This document shows positions 12,940 through 23,760 of a stretch of 64,000 bases of DNA, piece by piece. A program made the position numbers and the translations under genes. Numbering within the stretch: position 1 is the first letter of the stretch; each line of letters opens with the position of its first letter. The stretch is from Rotaria sp. Silwood1 (lineage: Eukaryota > Rotifera > Eurotatoria > Philodinida > Philodinidae): positions 41,994-105,993 of the forward strand of contig CAJNOP010000717.1 in assembly GCA_905250075.1 (NCBI GenBank), written 5' to 3'. The notes under the pieces were generated by a model. That model ran no database searches, was not told the DNA's origin, and saw only the letters and a program-made list of their open reading frames with translations.

Positions 12940-14065
12940 CAGAGTTGGAACCGGACAGGTTTTTTCTGTCCGGTCCGGTCCGGTCAGCAACCGGTCGGAC
13001 GAATTTTACAGCCAAACTGGCAAAAATCCGGCGAAAATAACCGACAATAAAAGTATCTGTTAAGATAAAATGTTGGCGAAGGGGAATTGAATATTCACAT
13101 GCAGAAATCCCAACTAGGGGTGATCAATTTACATTTACGAAAAATTTATAATCCAAAAATAAATTTTAAGAAATTTAAATTAAAAATAAATTTTAAAAAG
13201 TTTTATTTATTTCGAATTTAATTTGGATTTACATAAATTTAAATTTTGTAAAATTATTTAAATTTATTTAAATCCAGTTTAAATCAATATGAATTCCATA
13301 TAAATCAAATAATATTCAATTTAAGTTCATTTAATTGGGTTTAAATCCATTTACATTAATTCATATAGGATTTAAATCCAATTAAATGAATTTAAATTGA
13401 ATTTTATTTGGTTTAGATTGAATTTATACTGATTTAAACTGGATTGAAATAAATTGAAATAATTTTAAAAAATTTAAATTTATGTAAATCCAATTTAAAA
13501 TTATAATAAATCAACAGCAAATCGCCACCCTTACTCCGAACTGGAAACTAAAACTTGGGACTGAAACTCTCCCTTCATATTTTATAGAAAGGTGCGTCGA
13601 CTTTTCGAGCCCGACATCGATATAAATTAGCTATTCAGATCAAATCTGTTTTTCATCTTAATTTCAAAAAAGAAAAAAAAGCAAGTTTATAACACATCTA
13701 ACATAAAAATGTATATTTTTATTTTTCTTGATTCAAGCAGCTGCCTAAGTAGAACAAGAGAATAAATTATTTGATCAAGGTTAAATTGAGCGATACACGA
13801 GAAAGAAATCGATAGAGATATAAAGAGAACAATCAATCGTTTATAGTCAAGTCGAAGATAAGATATCTATTGAGTCTTTCGCAAACACATTCTTCTGACT
13901 TGAAAATATCATAAAAAAACCATTTTCAGTAGAGAAAATTCTTGGATGCAAACAACAATTTTGTAATGATGAACTGGCAAAAATCCGGTTCTGTCCGGCC
14001 CGGTTTAACTTCTTGTCCGGTCTTGTCCGGACCGGAGCCGGATTGCCGGACCGGTTCCAACTCTG
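12940..14065. mobile_element. hAT-type non-autonomous element (MITE) with 8-bp target duplication
   Basis: The left end CAGAGTTGGAACCGGAC and the right end CCGGTTCCAACTCTG are inverted copies, and both continue into CCGGTCCGG-rich arrays. ATTCAAGT flanks the element exactly at 12932-12939 and 14066-14073. The CAGAG terminus and the 8-bp duplication are the signature of hAT transposons. The 1126-bp interior has no transposase and contains another AT-rich insertion. Confidence 0.85.
13117..13531. mobile_element. AT-rich palindromic MITE nested in the hAT element
   Basis: GGGGTGATCAATTT at the left and AAATCGCCACCCT at the right form short inverted ends flanked by TA dinucleotides. The interior is built of ATTTAAAT-rich self-complementary sequence. 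The TA flanks suggest a Tc1/mariner-type origin. Boundaries are tentative. Confidence 0.45.
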
Positions 14066-14073
14066 ATTCAAGT

Positions 14074-14985
14074 GAAAACAGATCGATTTAACTCTTGAAG
14101 ACGAGACAAAGTTAATAACAATAAAACGATAAATTCATGTACTTTGGTTAGAAGTATTAAAGATATACAGAGTTCAATTTGACAGCGCGGTTTAGTGTTA
14201 TTTTATTGAAATATAAACACTTTTCAGGACTCGACATGCAATTTTAAGTATTAGAATACAAGAATCAATAGGGAACTTCATATCGATAATAGTCATAAAC
14301 CCAAATATTTTGGTTTGTGGGTGTTGGTGTGACTAGTTAGCACAATACAATTCTATTTCGAAATGAAAGGATGTATTGAATATGGTACTAGAATAACTGG
14401 AATGCAAGTAATGATGAAAGAATACTATTATAAGAGATACTCCTATTTTTATTCACTTATTCTCATAGTGAACGTAGGTGAGGATGGATTAAAATAGGTT
14501 CAGTGTGTCATCGGAACAGTTCTCCGATATTAAATAAGAAGGTAACGTCAAGTTAATGCTCATCACTCTTTTGGAATGTTCTGAATGAGACATTTTATAT
14601 TTAATAAAAAGATTTCTTTCTGTCAGATTTCTATTAGTATCGTCTATGGTTGTTTGTTCTTTAGTCATAGAAAGGCCACACTAATAACTAGGATAACAGT
14701 TCAAGAATATTTGTGACGCCACAAGACATTCAGTTGAGTATTATGATCAACTTTCTTATTGAACTGATTGACAATTCTAAACAGATAACGTTGCTTTGTT
14801 TTCAATTTAAAAATTATACATGATTAGATATAAACATAAAACTAAAAAACATACGAAATTCCTATTAATTCAGGTTGAAGACAATCGGCAACTATTTGTC
14901 TTACAAAACAATTGTTGATAACTTGATATTCATTCATAAATATATTTTAAACATACAATTATAGTAAATCTACATCTTGATAATT
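14074..14985. other. Intergenic, no gene seen
   Basis: Nothing recognisable between the hAT element and the decayed gene downstream. Confidence 0.45.
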
Positions 14986-14988
14986 CTA

Positions 14989-15560
14989 TTTTATATATAG
15001 AACCAACTTTCGCCGTATTCGATCACGAAAAGGTACGTTACAACGACCAACATCATCATACTGATTAATCATAATCATCGTTACTGTCATTGTCGTCTGA
15101 GAATGACTGTTGATCGATGTTAGATGGAAGACGGAAAATAATAACTCCCTAATATCTTCATCAACATCAGTTTGTGACAAAATAAAGAAACGCAAAGATG
15201 GTCGTTTATGAACAAGATTAACATCTGATGACAAAGGAGTTGATCGATTTGGTACTAATTCGAATTTTATTTCTTTTCATTCTGATTAATCTGCAACATA
15301 ATTTTTGTAGACATTGTAGGATGCTTGTTTTATTGTCACTACTTCAATTGCATTCCATTCAGCTGGATATCGAAAATGAATAATTTTTTTTTGGTTTTCC
15401 AATGCTTTTTCAAGTCTGTCTTTTGTTATCGATTTTCAATAAAATACAGACGAAAACTTTTATAATAATTTGGATCAGTAATAGAAAGGAACATAGATGA
15501 TGCTACAAATTTAATAAAACATAATTGAACTTATTTTTCGTTAGATGTTGTTAAAAAACG
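14989..15560 (-). pseudogene. Decayed gene of unknown function
   Basis: On the minus strand a protein-like frame runs through ITKDRLEKALENQKKIIHFR, YPAEWNAIEVVTIKQASYNV and KRPSLRFFILSQTDVDEDIR, then IRRKLVLYIK and a TAG. It is broken by an in-frame TAA and TGA near 15290. An upstream segment (SITDPNYYKSFRLYFIENR) lies in another frame. The length and composition exceed chance for such AT-rich DNA, so I read it as a dead gene. I do not recognise the family. Confidence 0.4.
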
Positions 15561-15988
15561 TTCGATTTGCATACTTGTATCAATAAATGTAAATGAAAAA
15601 CGTGATCAAGATCATAGAACTAGTTAAAATCAAGTAAAAACGTACGATTGACGAACAGACAAGATGAAAATAAGACACATTTGGTCAAATATAAGTGTAA
15701 GTGAAAGATAAGTGTACATATGCATCATTTTCGGTGTGAGCTGATATTGTCCAGATTAATGTTCACAGGCGTAATCAAAGTCACACTGACACTGACATTC
15801 ATAGATCACACTGAAAACCACAGCCTCATCCACGATTTTATTACTCTGGTGGTACACTGAAGAATATGTTCTTTACTTTATGTCAAAGCGCCCTTCAGGG
15901 CGACAATTGTTTTATTTTTAACAAATCATCAAAAAACAGAAAGCCTTGAGAAAAAGAAATTTCTTTTTATCATGTTCATGATTGTCGT

Positions 15989-17099
15989 TCAAAGCACATT
16001 GTCGGACTCGAATGATTTGTTTCCATCGATTGGTAATCCTTGAGTACGTGTCTTACAGAATGATTTGAGTGATTCCAAATCCTTTGTGAGTTGATCGACT
16101 CGATTGACCAATTGTTGATTTTCATTGACTAACATTATCATTTTCAATTCTGTTTCTTTCTTTTTCTCTTTAGCTTTCTGCCGATTTTTCTTCACTGCTT
16201 TAGTATTCTTCAATCTTCGATCATAGTAGTCTTCGGAATATTTAAGCACTTTCAAGTTTCCGAATCGTGTCCATTCAGCTACTGAACCAGCACATTTTTT
16301 GAAATCTCTTTGATTAACTTGATCTTGCTTGGTGTCGTTTGATGTTGAATCTGTCGATAATATTGTTGTCTCATCAAGTGTGGGTACAATGGGAAGAGAC
16401 AAAGATGAATTGATGTTCACGCTAAGATTTTCACTGGTTTGCATTGTTATGGAATCAAACTGATTTTCGAACAAATCTAAGTCAGAACTGAGTAGATTTT
16501 GGATTGGATCTAGTCTATTTGGATCAATGAATAAATCATCTGGCACATATTCTTTCAAAAAAACGTCATCGAATGAAGTAAAAAAATCGTCGTCTTCAAT
16601 AAGATTCTTGGTCTGTTGTAAATGATTAACAGGTATCTCAATCGATGATTCGATTTCTGTCGATTTCGATGTGTTCAATGAAAGAAAACTTGTAGATAAA
16701 CCACTCGCCAATGAAATTTCGGAGTTGAGTATCTGAAATACGCAAGAGAATATCGATGAATATTCAATACTTGTTTAGATTAATGTAGCTACTCTCAATG
16801 ATGACAAGAAAAGTTCTATCAATTTTCTATCTTATATATATACTCTGTGAGTCAGCAATTTATATCTTGCTTAGTCTACTTACAGGATCGGCTTCTATTG
16901 AGTTTTTCTCGGTATTTATCATTTTTTGATTTTGAAATATTTGATCTGAGTTCAAAGAATAACATGACGATTGTGATGGATAGCTGAGAGTATTTGAAGA
17001 TGGACAAGTTGACCGATCTTGTTCTATAGATTTTCGCTTGCCGAATAAGCCAAATGTTACTTTGAAAAGACGATTATGTGTATAAATGAAGGTCTGCAC
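15989..17099 (-). CDS. C/EBP-like bZIP transcription factor
   Basis: Two minus-strand exons (17099-16884 and 16732-15989) join in phase to 319 residues. The N-terminal two thirds is acidic and Ser/Thr/Asn-rich, as in activation domains (EDDDFFTSFDDVF; DPIQNLLSSDLDLFE). The basic region DRRLKNTKAVKKNRQKAKEK has the N-x7-R signature of bZIP proteins, and its KNTKAVKKNRQK pattern is closest to the C/EBP family. A zipper follows with heptad Leu/Val/Met positions (LVNENQQLVNRVDQLTKDL). It should bind DNA as a dimer in the nucleus. The start at 17099 is the first ATG of the open frame; a later Met (MINTEKNS) is also possible. No lesion seen. The bZIP call is strong, the subfamily less so. Confidence 0.85.
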
Positions 17100-18844
17100 T
17101 GTGTATAGTGAAATTAAGTGAGCAATGAGAAATAATATATCAGTTATTACGAAATTTCTTCTTCGAAAAATATATGTGTATTTTTTTCTTTTTCTTCCTC
17201 TTTCTTTGTCATAGGTTTGTTTCGCAATTACATGTAATACTAGGAAAAAAAAATATTAGTCATACAAAACATTTTTACCCACTTATCATTCTTTTTATAA
17301 GATGTTGGAATTTTTTCAAGTATTCTCGAATCTTTCTAACTATTTTAGCTCGCTACAATGCTAACTCATACTCTTCATATCTCGTAGTCGCAATATTTGT
17401 CTTTTATGTTCGCTGTGCAAGCCCAAAAAATTGTTGAAAAAATGAAAAAAATCAGTTGATGAAGCAAGTTATCTATGTCGCATTGGTATACTAAGAGCAG
17501 AGACCAGCGAAACCACTAAGGGTGTGGGTGAAGAGACAACCCACATGTACTTCTACCCAGAGCTAAGCTGGTTTTATATGCCTGATTCTATTTTGTTGTG
17601 GAAAAAAATCTCATGCCAAGCGAAAACAATCTAATTAGAATATATGCCTGAAGTAGTTTCTAGGTGCCATGATGCTTGATATTTGAATTTGAATTCAAGC
17701 AATCTAGTGTTTGATTTTACATCGTTTTCATCTAGTCATGCAGATGCAATTAGTTTGCGTATGATAATTTCAGTGAGCTTCCATTTTTCTGTCAGGGAAG
17801 ACAGAATTTCTATTTACGGTAAATAAATATTCAATTTCATTAGTATTTTTATTCTTTCTTCAATATAAGAAATATACAGTGTTTCTCAATATATAATAGT
17901 AAAGTATAGTGTATTATTGAAATAAACACCATCCGAATCAGTCTGTGTGAGCTACGATTGATCACTGAGTAAGTACTGAATTGTTGGCTTTCGCCTTTAC
18001 TCATTTGAATATAACTATATATAATAAAGAAGATAGATTGATTATTTTTATACAAGTCTATCTAAAGAAAAACTGGGTGCATGATCTTGTATAGAATTTT
18101 CCTCAAAAAGTCTTCTAAAAGGGCAGTACATTCGGAAACACTTTTAGAAATCTTATTTCTCTGCTGAGAAATTCAGATTAAATGAAAGGACTTATTAGTC
18201 TTTTTGGTAGCTATTGCCTCTTAATGTTCAAATGTTTAATTTAATCTAGGTTGACAACGATATATAGTCTGAGTTTTACCACCGTTTCTTAATATTAAAT
18301 GACGAACTGTGGCCAATAAAGTAGAGCGAGTACCAACTTGAGATCTCTAGAAACGGCTTCGAGTTTCATTCATGTTCAGAATTCATATATGGAGGTAGCA
18401 GTTCTAACTGCACACTGATTTCCTGGAACTTTGTAGGAATCGCTCAGCTAGAAATTTGGAAATTTCAAGAACATCAGAAACTCGATCGCTTTCCCAATGG
18501 TTCCACTTATCATCTCTATTCGTCTACAATACTACATTCGATTGAGCTGGAATGTCTGTACAAGGACTAAGTGCTATTGGAGGGTATTTTGACTTAATCG
18601 TTAGTTGATTTATCACACAGAAAATATACAACTTTTATTTTCTCACGACATGTTTCGCCTTGATATGTAAGAAGGCATTTCATCTTATATTCATATTTGG
18701 ACAGTTTCATGCCTAACGAATGAAAAATATACATGATATAAGATCCTTGACTTTTAAAGGACGAACTTATAGCTGCTCACCGCTATTAATCCTCTAATTC
18801 AATATTTTCCCTAGACTGAAAGGCTAGGGTCTAGAAACCGAAAT
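17100..18844. other. Intergenic, no confident gene
   Basis: Contains the 5' flank of the bZIP gene and a short telomere-like hairpin at 17519-17544 (AGGGTGTGGGTG facing ACCCACA). No other feature that I can support. Confidence 0.45.
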
Positions 18845-18851
18845 TCACCTG

Positions 18852-19190
18852 TGTCTGTCTGTCTGTCTGTCTGTCGGTAACGCGGTCAAAATGGTCATTT
18901 TTTTGGCACATGTGACCATTTTTTTGTCACAAACGACCGTTTTTTTGGCGCAAACGACCATTGTTTTTTGGCACAAATGACCGTTTTTTTGGCGCAAACG
19001 ACCATTTTTTTGGCACAAGTGACCATTTTTATGGCACAAACGATCATTTTTTTTACTAAAATGAACTAGGTAACTATGGCACAAGCGGTCATTTTTTTGG
19101 TACAAACGACCACGTAACTATGGCACAGGTGACCATATAGCTGCCATGGTACAAACAACTATTCCGGTAACTATGGTACAAATGACCATC
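18852..19190. repeat. Minisatellite of ~24-bp units (GACC-T-rich-GGCACAAA)
   Basis: A (GTCT)n run at 18852 leads into about a dozen imperfect units of the type TGACCATTTTTTTGGCACAAA-C, fading out near 19190. Frames through it code only for repetitive peptides and are not genes. Confidence 0.8.
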
Positions 19191-19826
19191 TAAAAACTGA
19201 TGTAAATGAACCCATAATAATCATGGGTAAAATGTCAATGGAATAACTATAATTCGGGTAGTGGTGTAAAACGGCTTACAAAAGCATTTAATTAGTGAGA
19301 GTCAGACCAAATGAGCAGTATGGATTTAAAGAAAACGTTTAAATTATTCATTATTGTAGGATTGATTGTGCAATGTTGTATCAATGAATATCTAATTTAT
19401 TAATAGTTTAGAATTAATGCGCGAATTTAAGCATAAAATATTGATTAATAAAACTCAAATTTTATGAATAACATAATTCATATTTTTGTACGTACAAATA
19501 GCGCCAATATAATTATAAAAAGATCGTATTGTTGTCTAATGTTATTGGGCGCTATTTATATTTATAAAAGCAAAAAAAACAAAACAAAAACGATAAAAAA
19601 AATTAAATTTGTAAATGCATCATCTTTACTTAGAGTGAGAATTCTCCAAATTAAGTTTTCTGGTCGCCTAAGATATACTGGTAATATTATCAATTTTGCG
19701 TATTACTTTTTTAATGTAGATTTTTATGTTATTACATCCGTACATGTATTCTATCAGTCTAGGGCTAAGTGAATCGCTTGACGATGAACGTTACTTGTGA
19801 CTTTCATCCAAAACGTGTCGCATAAC
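19191..19826. other. 5' flank of the glucanase-like gene
   Basis: AT-rich; no gene or defined promoter element recognised. Confidence 0.4.
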
Positions 19827-21204
19827 ATGCAATTTATCAATATTTGGTTGGGCATAGTTCTGTTTGGCGTCAGTAGTGGATTAATAACATCTAAGAGTAG
19901 GTAGAAAAAACATGTATAGACGCAGTCACAGATATTTCTAATTGTTGAATTGAAGTTTGCTTGATACACTCAGAGAAGATATCAAGAGCGGCCGCACACC
20001 CATACAAGGTGTCAATCTTGAAGGATGGCTCGTTGCCGAAAATTGGATGACAAAAGGATCACCAGCTTGGAACGATGTGCCGGATGACATTGCCAATAAG
20101 GGTGAATATCAAACGATGCAATATCTTGGTAATCATCGTTTCTTAATCGTTTCGTAAACCGTCGTTTCTCTCTCATTAAGGTCATGCCAAAGGTGATGCT
20201 CAATTCAAACAACATCGTAATTTGTTCATCACTGAACAAGACTTTCGTGATATCGCTAATGCCAAAATGAATACTGTTCGAATTCCTGTTGGATACTGGA
20301 TTACTGGATTTGACAATAGCGGTGGTGGTGATCCGAACGGATGGCAAGTGTTTGCTCCTAATGCAGTTGGTTATCTCGATAAAGCTATTCGAGAATGGGC
20401 GCCAAAAAACAATCTGGTTGTCTTAATTTCATTTCACGCTGCCAAAGGCAGTCAGAACGGAATGGATCATAGTTCACCATCTGATCCAGGCAAATCACAC
20501 TGGGGAAGTTATCCGGAAAATGTTCGAAACACGCTGGACGCTGTTGAGTGGTTAGCACGAAGATATAATAACGATGCAGCATTTCTTGGCATCAGTCTAC
20601 TGAATGAACCATCGGGTACATTCTTCTCATTTTAAATTTTTCATTTCAACAGTATCCTATTCATAGGCACAACCGACGAGAGAATATTGAAACAATATTA
20701 TTATGATGCCTATGGACGTATTCGTCTTTTTTTCCAGCTGTCTTCTAGTTGTCGCTCCGTTACTCTATCAGCAAGGTCCACATGCAAGTGATTGGAATAA
20801 TTTCATGCGATGGCCAAATTTCAACAATGTTCGTCATGAATGGCATCGTTATCAAATTTGGGGTTTTGATGTAAGTAAATTTTTATATGACTGTTTTTCT
20901 TATACTCTTTTGTCTGTAGGGTTGGGACAAGAAGCGACTGATTGCTTATGCACAAAATGAACTAAAAAGTGATATACTTGCATGGACAGGCAATTGACTA
21001 TTCATTAGAGAGTGGTGCATTGCATCATCAGCCAATTTTGACAATGATGATGATCTGCGTCGCTATGCTCAAGTCCAACTCGAAGCGTTCAAAGGGGCTC
21101 ATGGTGGTTGGACCTTTTGGACATGGAAATTCTATAATGATGATGGTTCACGCAATGGATGGAGCATGAAAAGCATGATCAATCGAGGTTTCATTCAATT
21201 TTAA
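19827..21204 (+). pseudogene. Exo-beta-1,3-glucanase-like GH5, disrupted by a frameshift and a stop
   Basis: Intact relatives are secreted glucan 1,3-beta-glucosidases of the fungal/oomycete type. Exons are 19827-19900 (signal peptide MQFINIWLGIVLFGVSSG), 19956-20128, 20181-20615, 20667-20870 and 20920-21204. Hallmarks in order: GVNLEGWLVAENW; FITEQDFRDIA; TVRIPVGYW; the catalytic acid in SLLNEPSG; and the nucleophile region LFIREW, then GGWTFWTWKFYND. Two lesions are visible. A T7 run near 20729 is one base too long, which shifts the frame between DAYGRIR and SSCLLVVAPLLYQQG. A TGA at 20995-20997 stands where relatives have GNP. The normally invariant Gly before the nucleophile Glu is Arg (LFIGEW to LFIREW). 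Splice sites remain good, so inactivation looks recent. The homopolymer shift alone could be a sequencing error; the TGA and the Gly-to-Arg change are harder to explain that way. Confidence 0.8.
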
Positions 21205-23760
21205 AAGATGATCGAAAGAATTAAATTAGTGAATAAATCTAACTTATTCAAATAGATGTTCCAACATCATCAAGTGTTTTCTTCCTATCTCTCACATTTT
21301 TTCCGTCAATCATTTATCTACTTAATTTATAATCCATTTTCTTGTCCATGCAACATTTTCTTCTCGTTGTTGTCATGGCATATAATCAGTCATAGTTTCT
21401 TTGCGTTCTGTTCTTTAACGTAAAGATTCTCGTCCAATTATTAAATACAGTCTCTGGGTGTGTGTGGGTGTGGGTGTGCGGTGTGGGGGGGTGGGGGGGG
21501 GGTGTGGATGTGGGGTGTGGGGTGTGGGTGTGGTGTTGTTCCTCTGTTCACCCACCCACACCCTAAAATGAAAATAGAAATTTCTTTTAGAAATTCATCA
21601 GATGCTTTCTCGGACGATAAGACACAATTTATACTCACCCGCACCCTCAACTATAAAGATTTCTGTATATTTCAACTCAAAACAAAATCTCTCCAAATAA
21701 ACATACACTTTCTGCTTTTTTTTCTTCTAATCTGTTATGATTTACTTCAATAATTTCCACGTAAGCTCAACCATAAATTCTAGATAACTTGAAATGTTTA
21801 CCATTATTGTATATCATTCATTACATATGACTGACAAAATCATTCAATTTACTGCAGAAAATATCATATCCATCGACCATAAACTAGATAAACAAAGCCT
21901 CTATTTCGATATTGAAGAAGCGTTATTGATAACAACAAGAGCAATATCAACCATCACCATGAAGACAATAGAAATTTGACAGCTTGAGTAACTGTCGAAA
22001 CCGGTCGTGGTAACTCTTTCTCACCCTCACACCCTCAAGAAAAAACCACACTTGAAAATTTTCATGAACTAAATAGTAGACTCAGATTCTTCATTCTCGA
22101 AAACCTTTAGTCAAGTTTTATCATTTGATCTCTGGTCTTTGACTTTTCTCCTGCCACAACTGGACAAACACCCAAAACTCATTTTATTTTATATGACCAT
22201 TCCTTCAGTCGAGGGAACTGTTTTATGTTATTTCGGCCTATTTGAACTTTTCATGTTTTTTTGACCTTTTTTGACTTTTTTGAACTTTCAAAAAAAAATT
22301 AATTTCAAAAAATTTTGAAAAGCTAATGACACCAATCGATTCCTCGACCCCGAAAACCTTTGATCAAGCTTCAGCCTTTTCTAATCTCATGTTTTTTGAC
22401 ATTTTCTAAGCCCGTGTTCTTTTGACCTTGCGGCAGAGAGACAGGCACACACACACACAAACTCATTTCACTTTTTTTCGTATCACCTTCCTTTCAGTCG
22501 AGGGAATTATGGAACAGTTTGATTAGTTAGCTTCATCATCTACCTCGCCTTCACTTTCAATCTCAATATAGCTACATTTTCTATATTTTGATACTTTTTT
22601 TATCGTTCTCGTTAATTCGTGATGAACCTTGATAATTAAAAAAATCTAGAGATACGATATATGATATTCTTTTTTTTTCTGCTCGAGCGAAAAAATGTTT
22701 ATATTAAGTAAGGAAGAAACGAAATAATTAAGCTAATGGTTCTTTGATTTATACTGAGTATTTATTATCTGTGGCCAAAGAAAAAAAGTAAAGGTGGAAA
22801 GTCATGTGATTACAATGCATTGATTCGGGTTGATGTAGGGTAAATATATGAGTTATATATAATTCCCTAAGTGTTCATTAAGAAGAGAAATATAGTGAAC
22901 CTCATATGTGATACAATGATCATTGTTAGTCTATGATCATAGAGTCGACTCCGTATATTTTCTCTCTTAGGTATACCATTTTTGCTGTCGGGTGACTTAC
23001 AAGTGAAATGTGAATATGGTTCATTATGACTTTATATTATTGGAAATATTAACGATTTTTGTTTATACATACATAATATTTATTATCGTCTTTTTTCAAC
23101 GATGTTGTCTGTTTTTACGACAATTTTTAAATGTCGTAAAATTTTGTCACCTAAACACATCAGGCAGAAAGAATTAGAACTTATTTGAAACTTGACGGCT
23201 GTAAAAATTTCTGCATATATGTAGATTCTGTATACACGATTCAGTAGCGTAGAAATTAATCTTTTTGTATATCGTGTTTGTTGTGAAATTATATTTACTC
23301 AACTTCTCTGTTATATATAGCTGCGACACAATTGAATTATCATGTTTCTTTGATGTGTCTCTTGATAGGAATAAAACAAAAGTAATTGTTCGTATATTTA
23401 TTACTGTTTTCAATCGACGTTTAAGGTCACAGAAGAACATACTCTACTTTTATTAAATATTTATTATTATACTATTGAAATTGAAATATTCTGTCTTGAA
23501 AACAATCTAAAAAGAACTAATATTTCATTGTTATAGCTGCTGTATAACCCTTTCTTTCAGAAAAGAGAATAAACGTTGAACAAGCAGTATATTTCTTTTT
23601 ATTAATACCATACATTTAAAAACAGAAACAGAATGTTAAATAGTTGTCACGTTACCAAGGTGTTTTTTCTTCGTCTCGGCTGTTTGCAACAAAAATATAT
23701 GAATGATGTATTTTTTTCTTTTCTTTTTACGATCATTTAGATTTTTTTTCTTTCCTGGTT
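21205..23760. other. Intergenic with simple repeats and one diverged tandem duplication
   Basis: After the glucanase relic comes a TGTGGG-like hairpin (21455-21564). Then two diverged copies of a ~280-bp unit lie at about 22075-22220 and 22330-22515. Each copy has CGAAAACCTTT-GTCAAG, a T-rich GACTTTT stretch and a shared TTCAGTCGAGGGAA end. No gene seen. Confidence 0.5.
21455..21564. repeat. Telomere-like TGTGGG hairpin
   Basis: GGGTGTGTGTGGGTGTGGG and related G-rich repeats on the left face a short CACCCACCCACACCCT array on the right, forming an inverted pair of TGTGGG-like arrays. Confidence 0.6.

Noticed and set aside
17174..17437. 87-residue Phe-rich frame
   Set aside because: Low-complexity T-rich translation with no splice partners, opposite to the upstream flank of the bZIP gene.
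18845..19105. Minus-strand frame KNDRLCHKNGHLCQK as a repeat protein
   Set aside because: It follows a ~24-bp minisatellite with a GTCT microsatellite at its end and has no start context, leader or exon structure.
20703..20960. Separate small gene starting MMPMDVFVFF
   Set aside because: It is the out-of-frame continuation of the GH5 gene after the T-run frameshift; downstream it matches the family in order.
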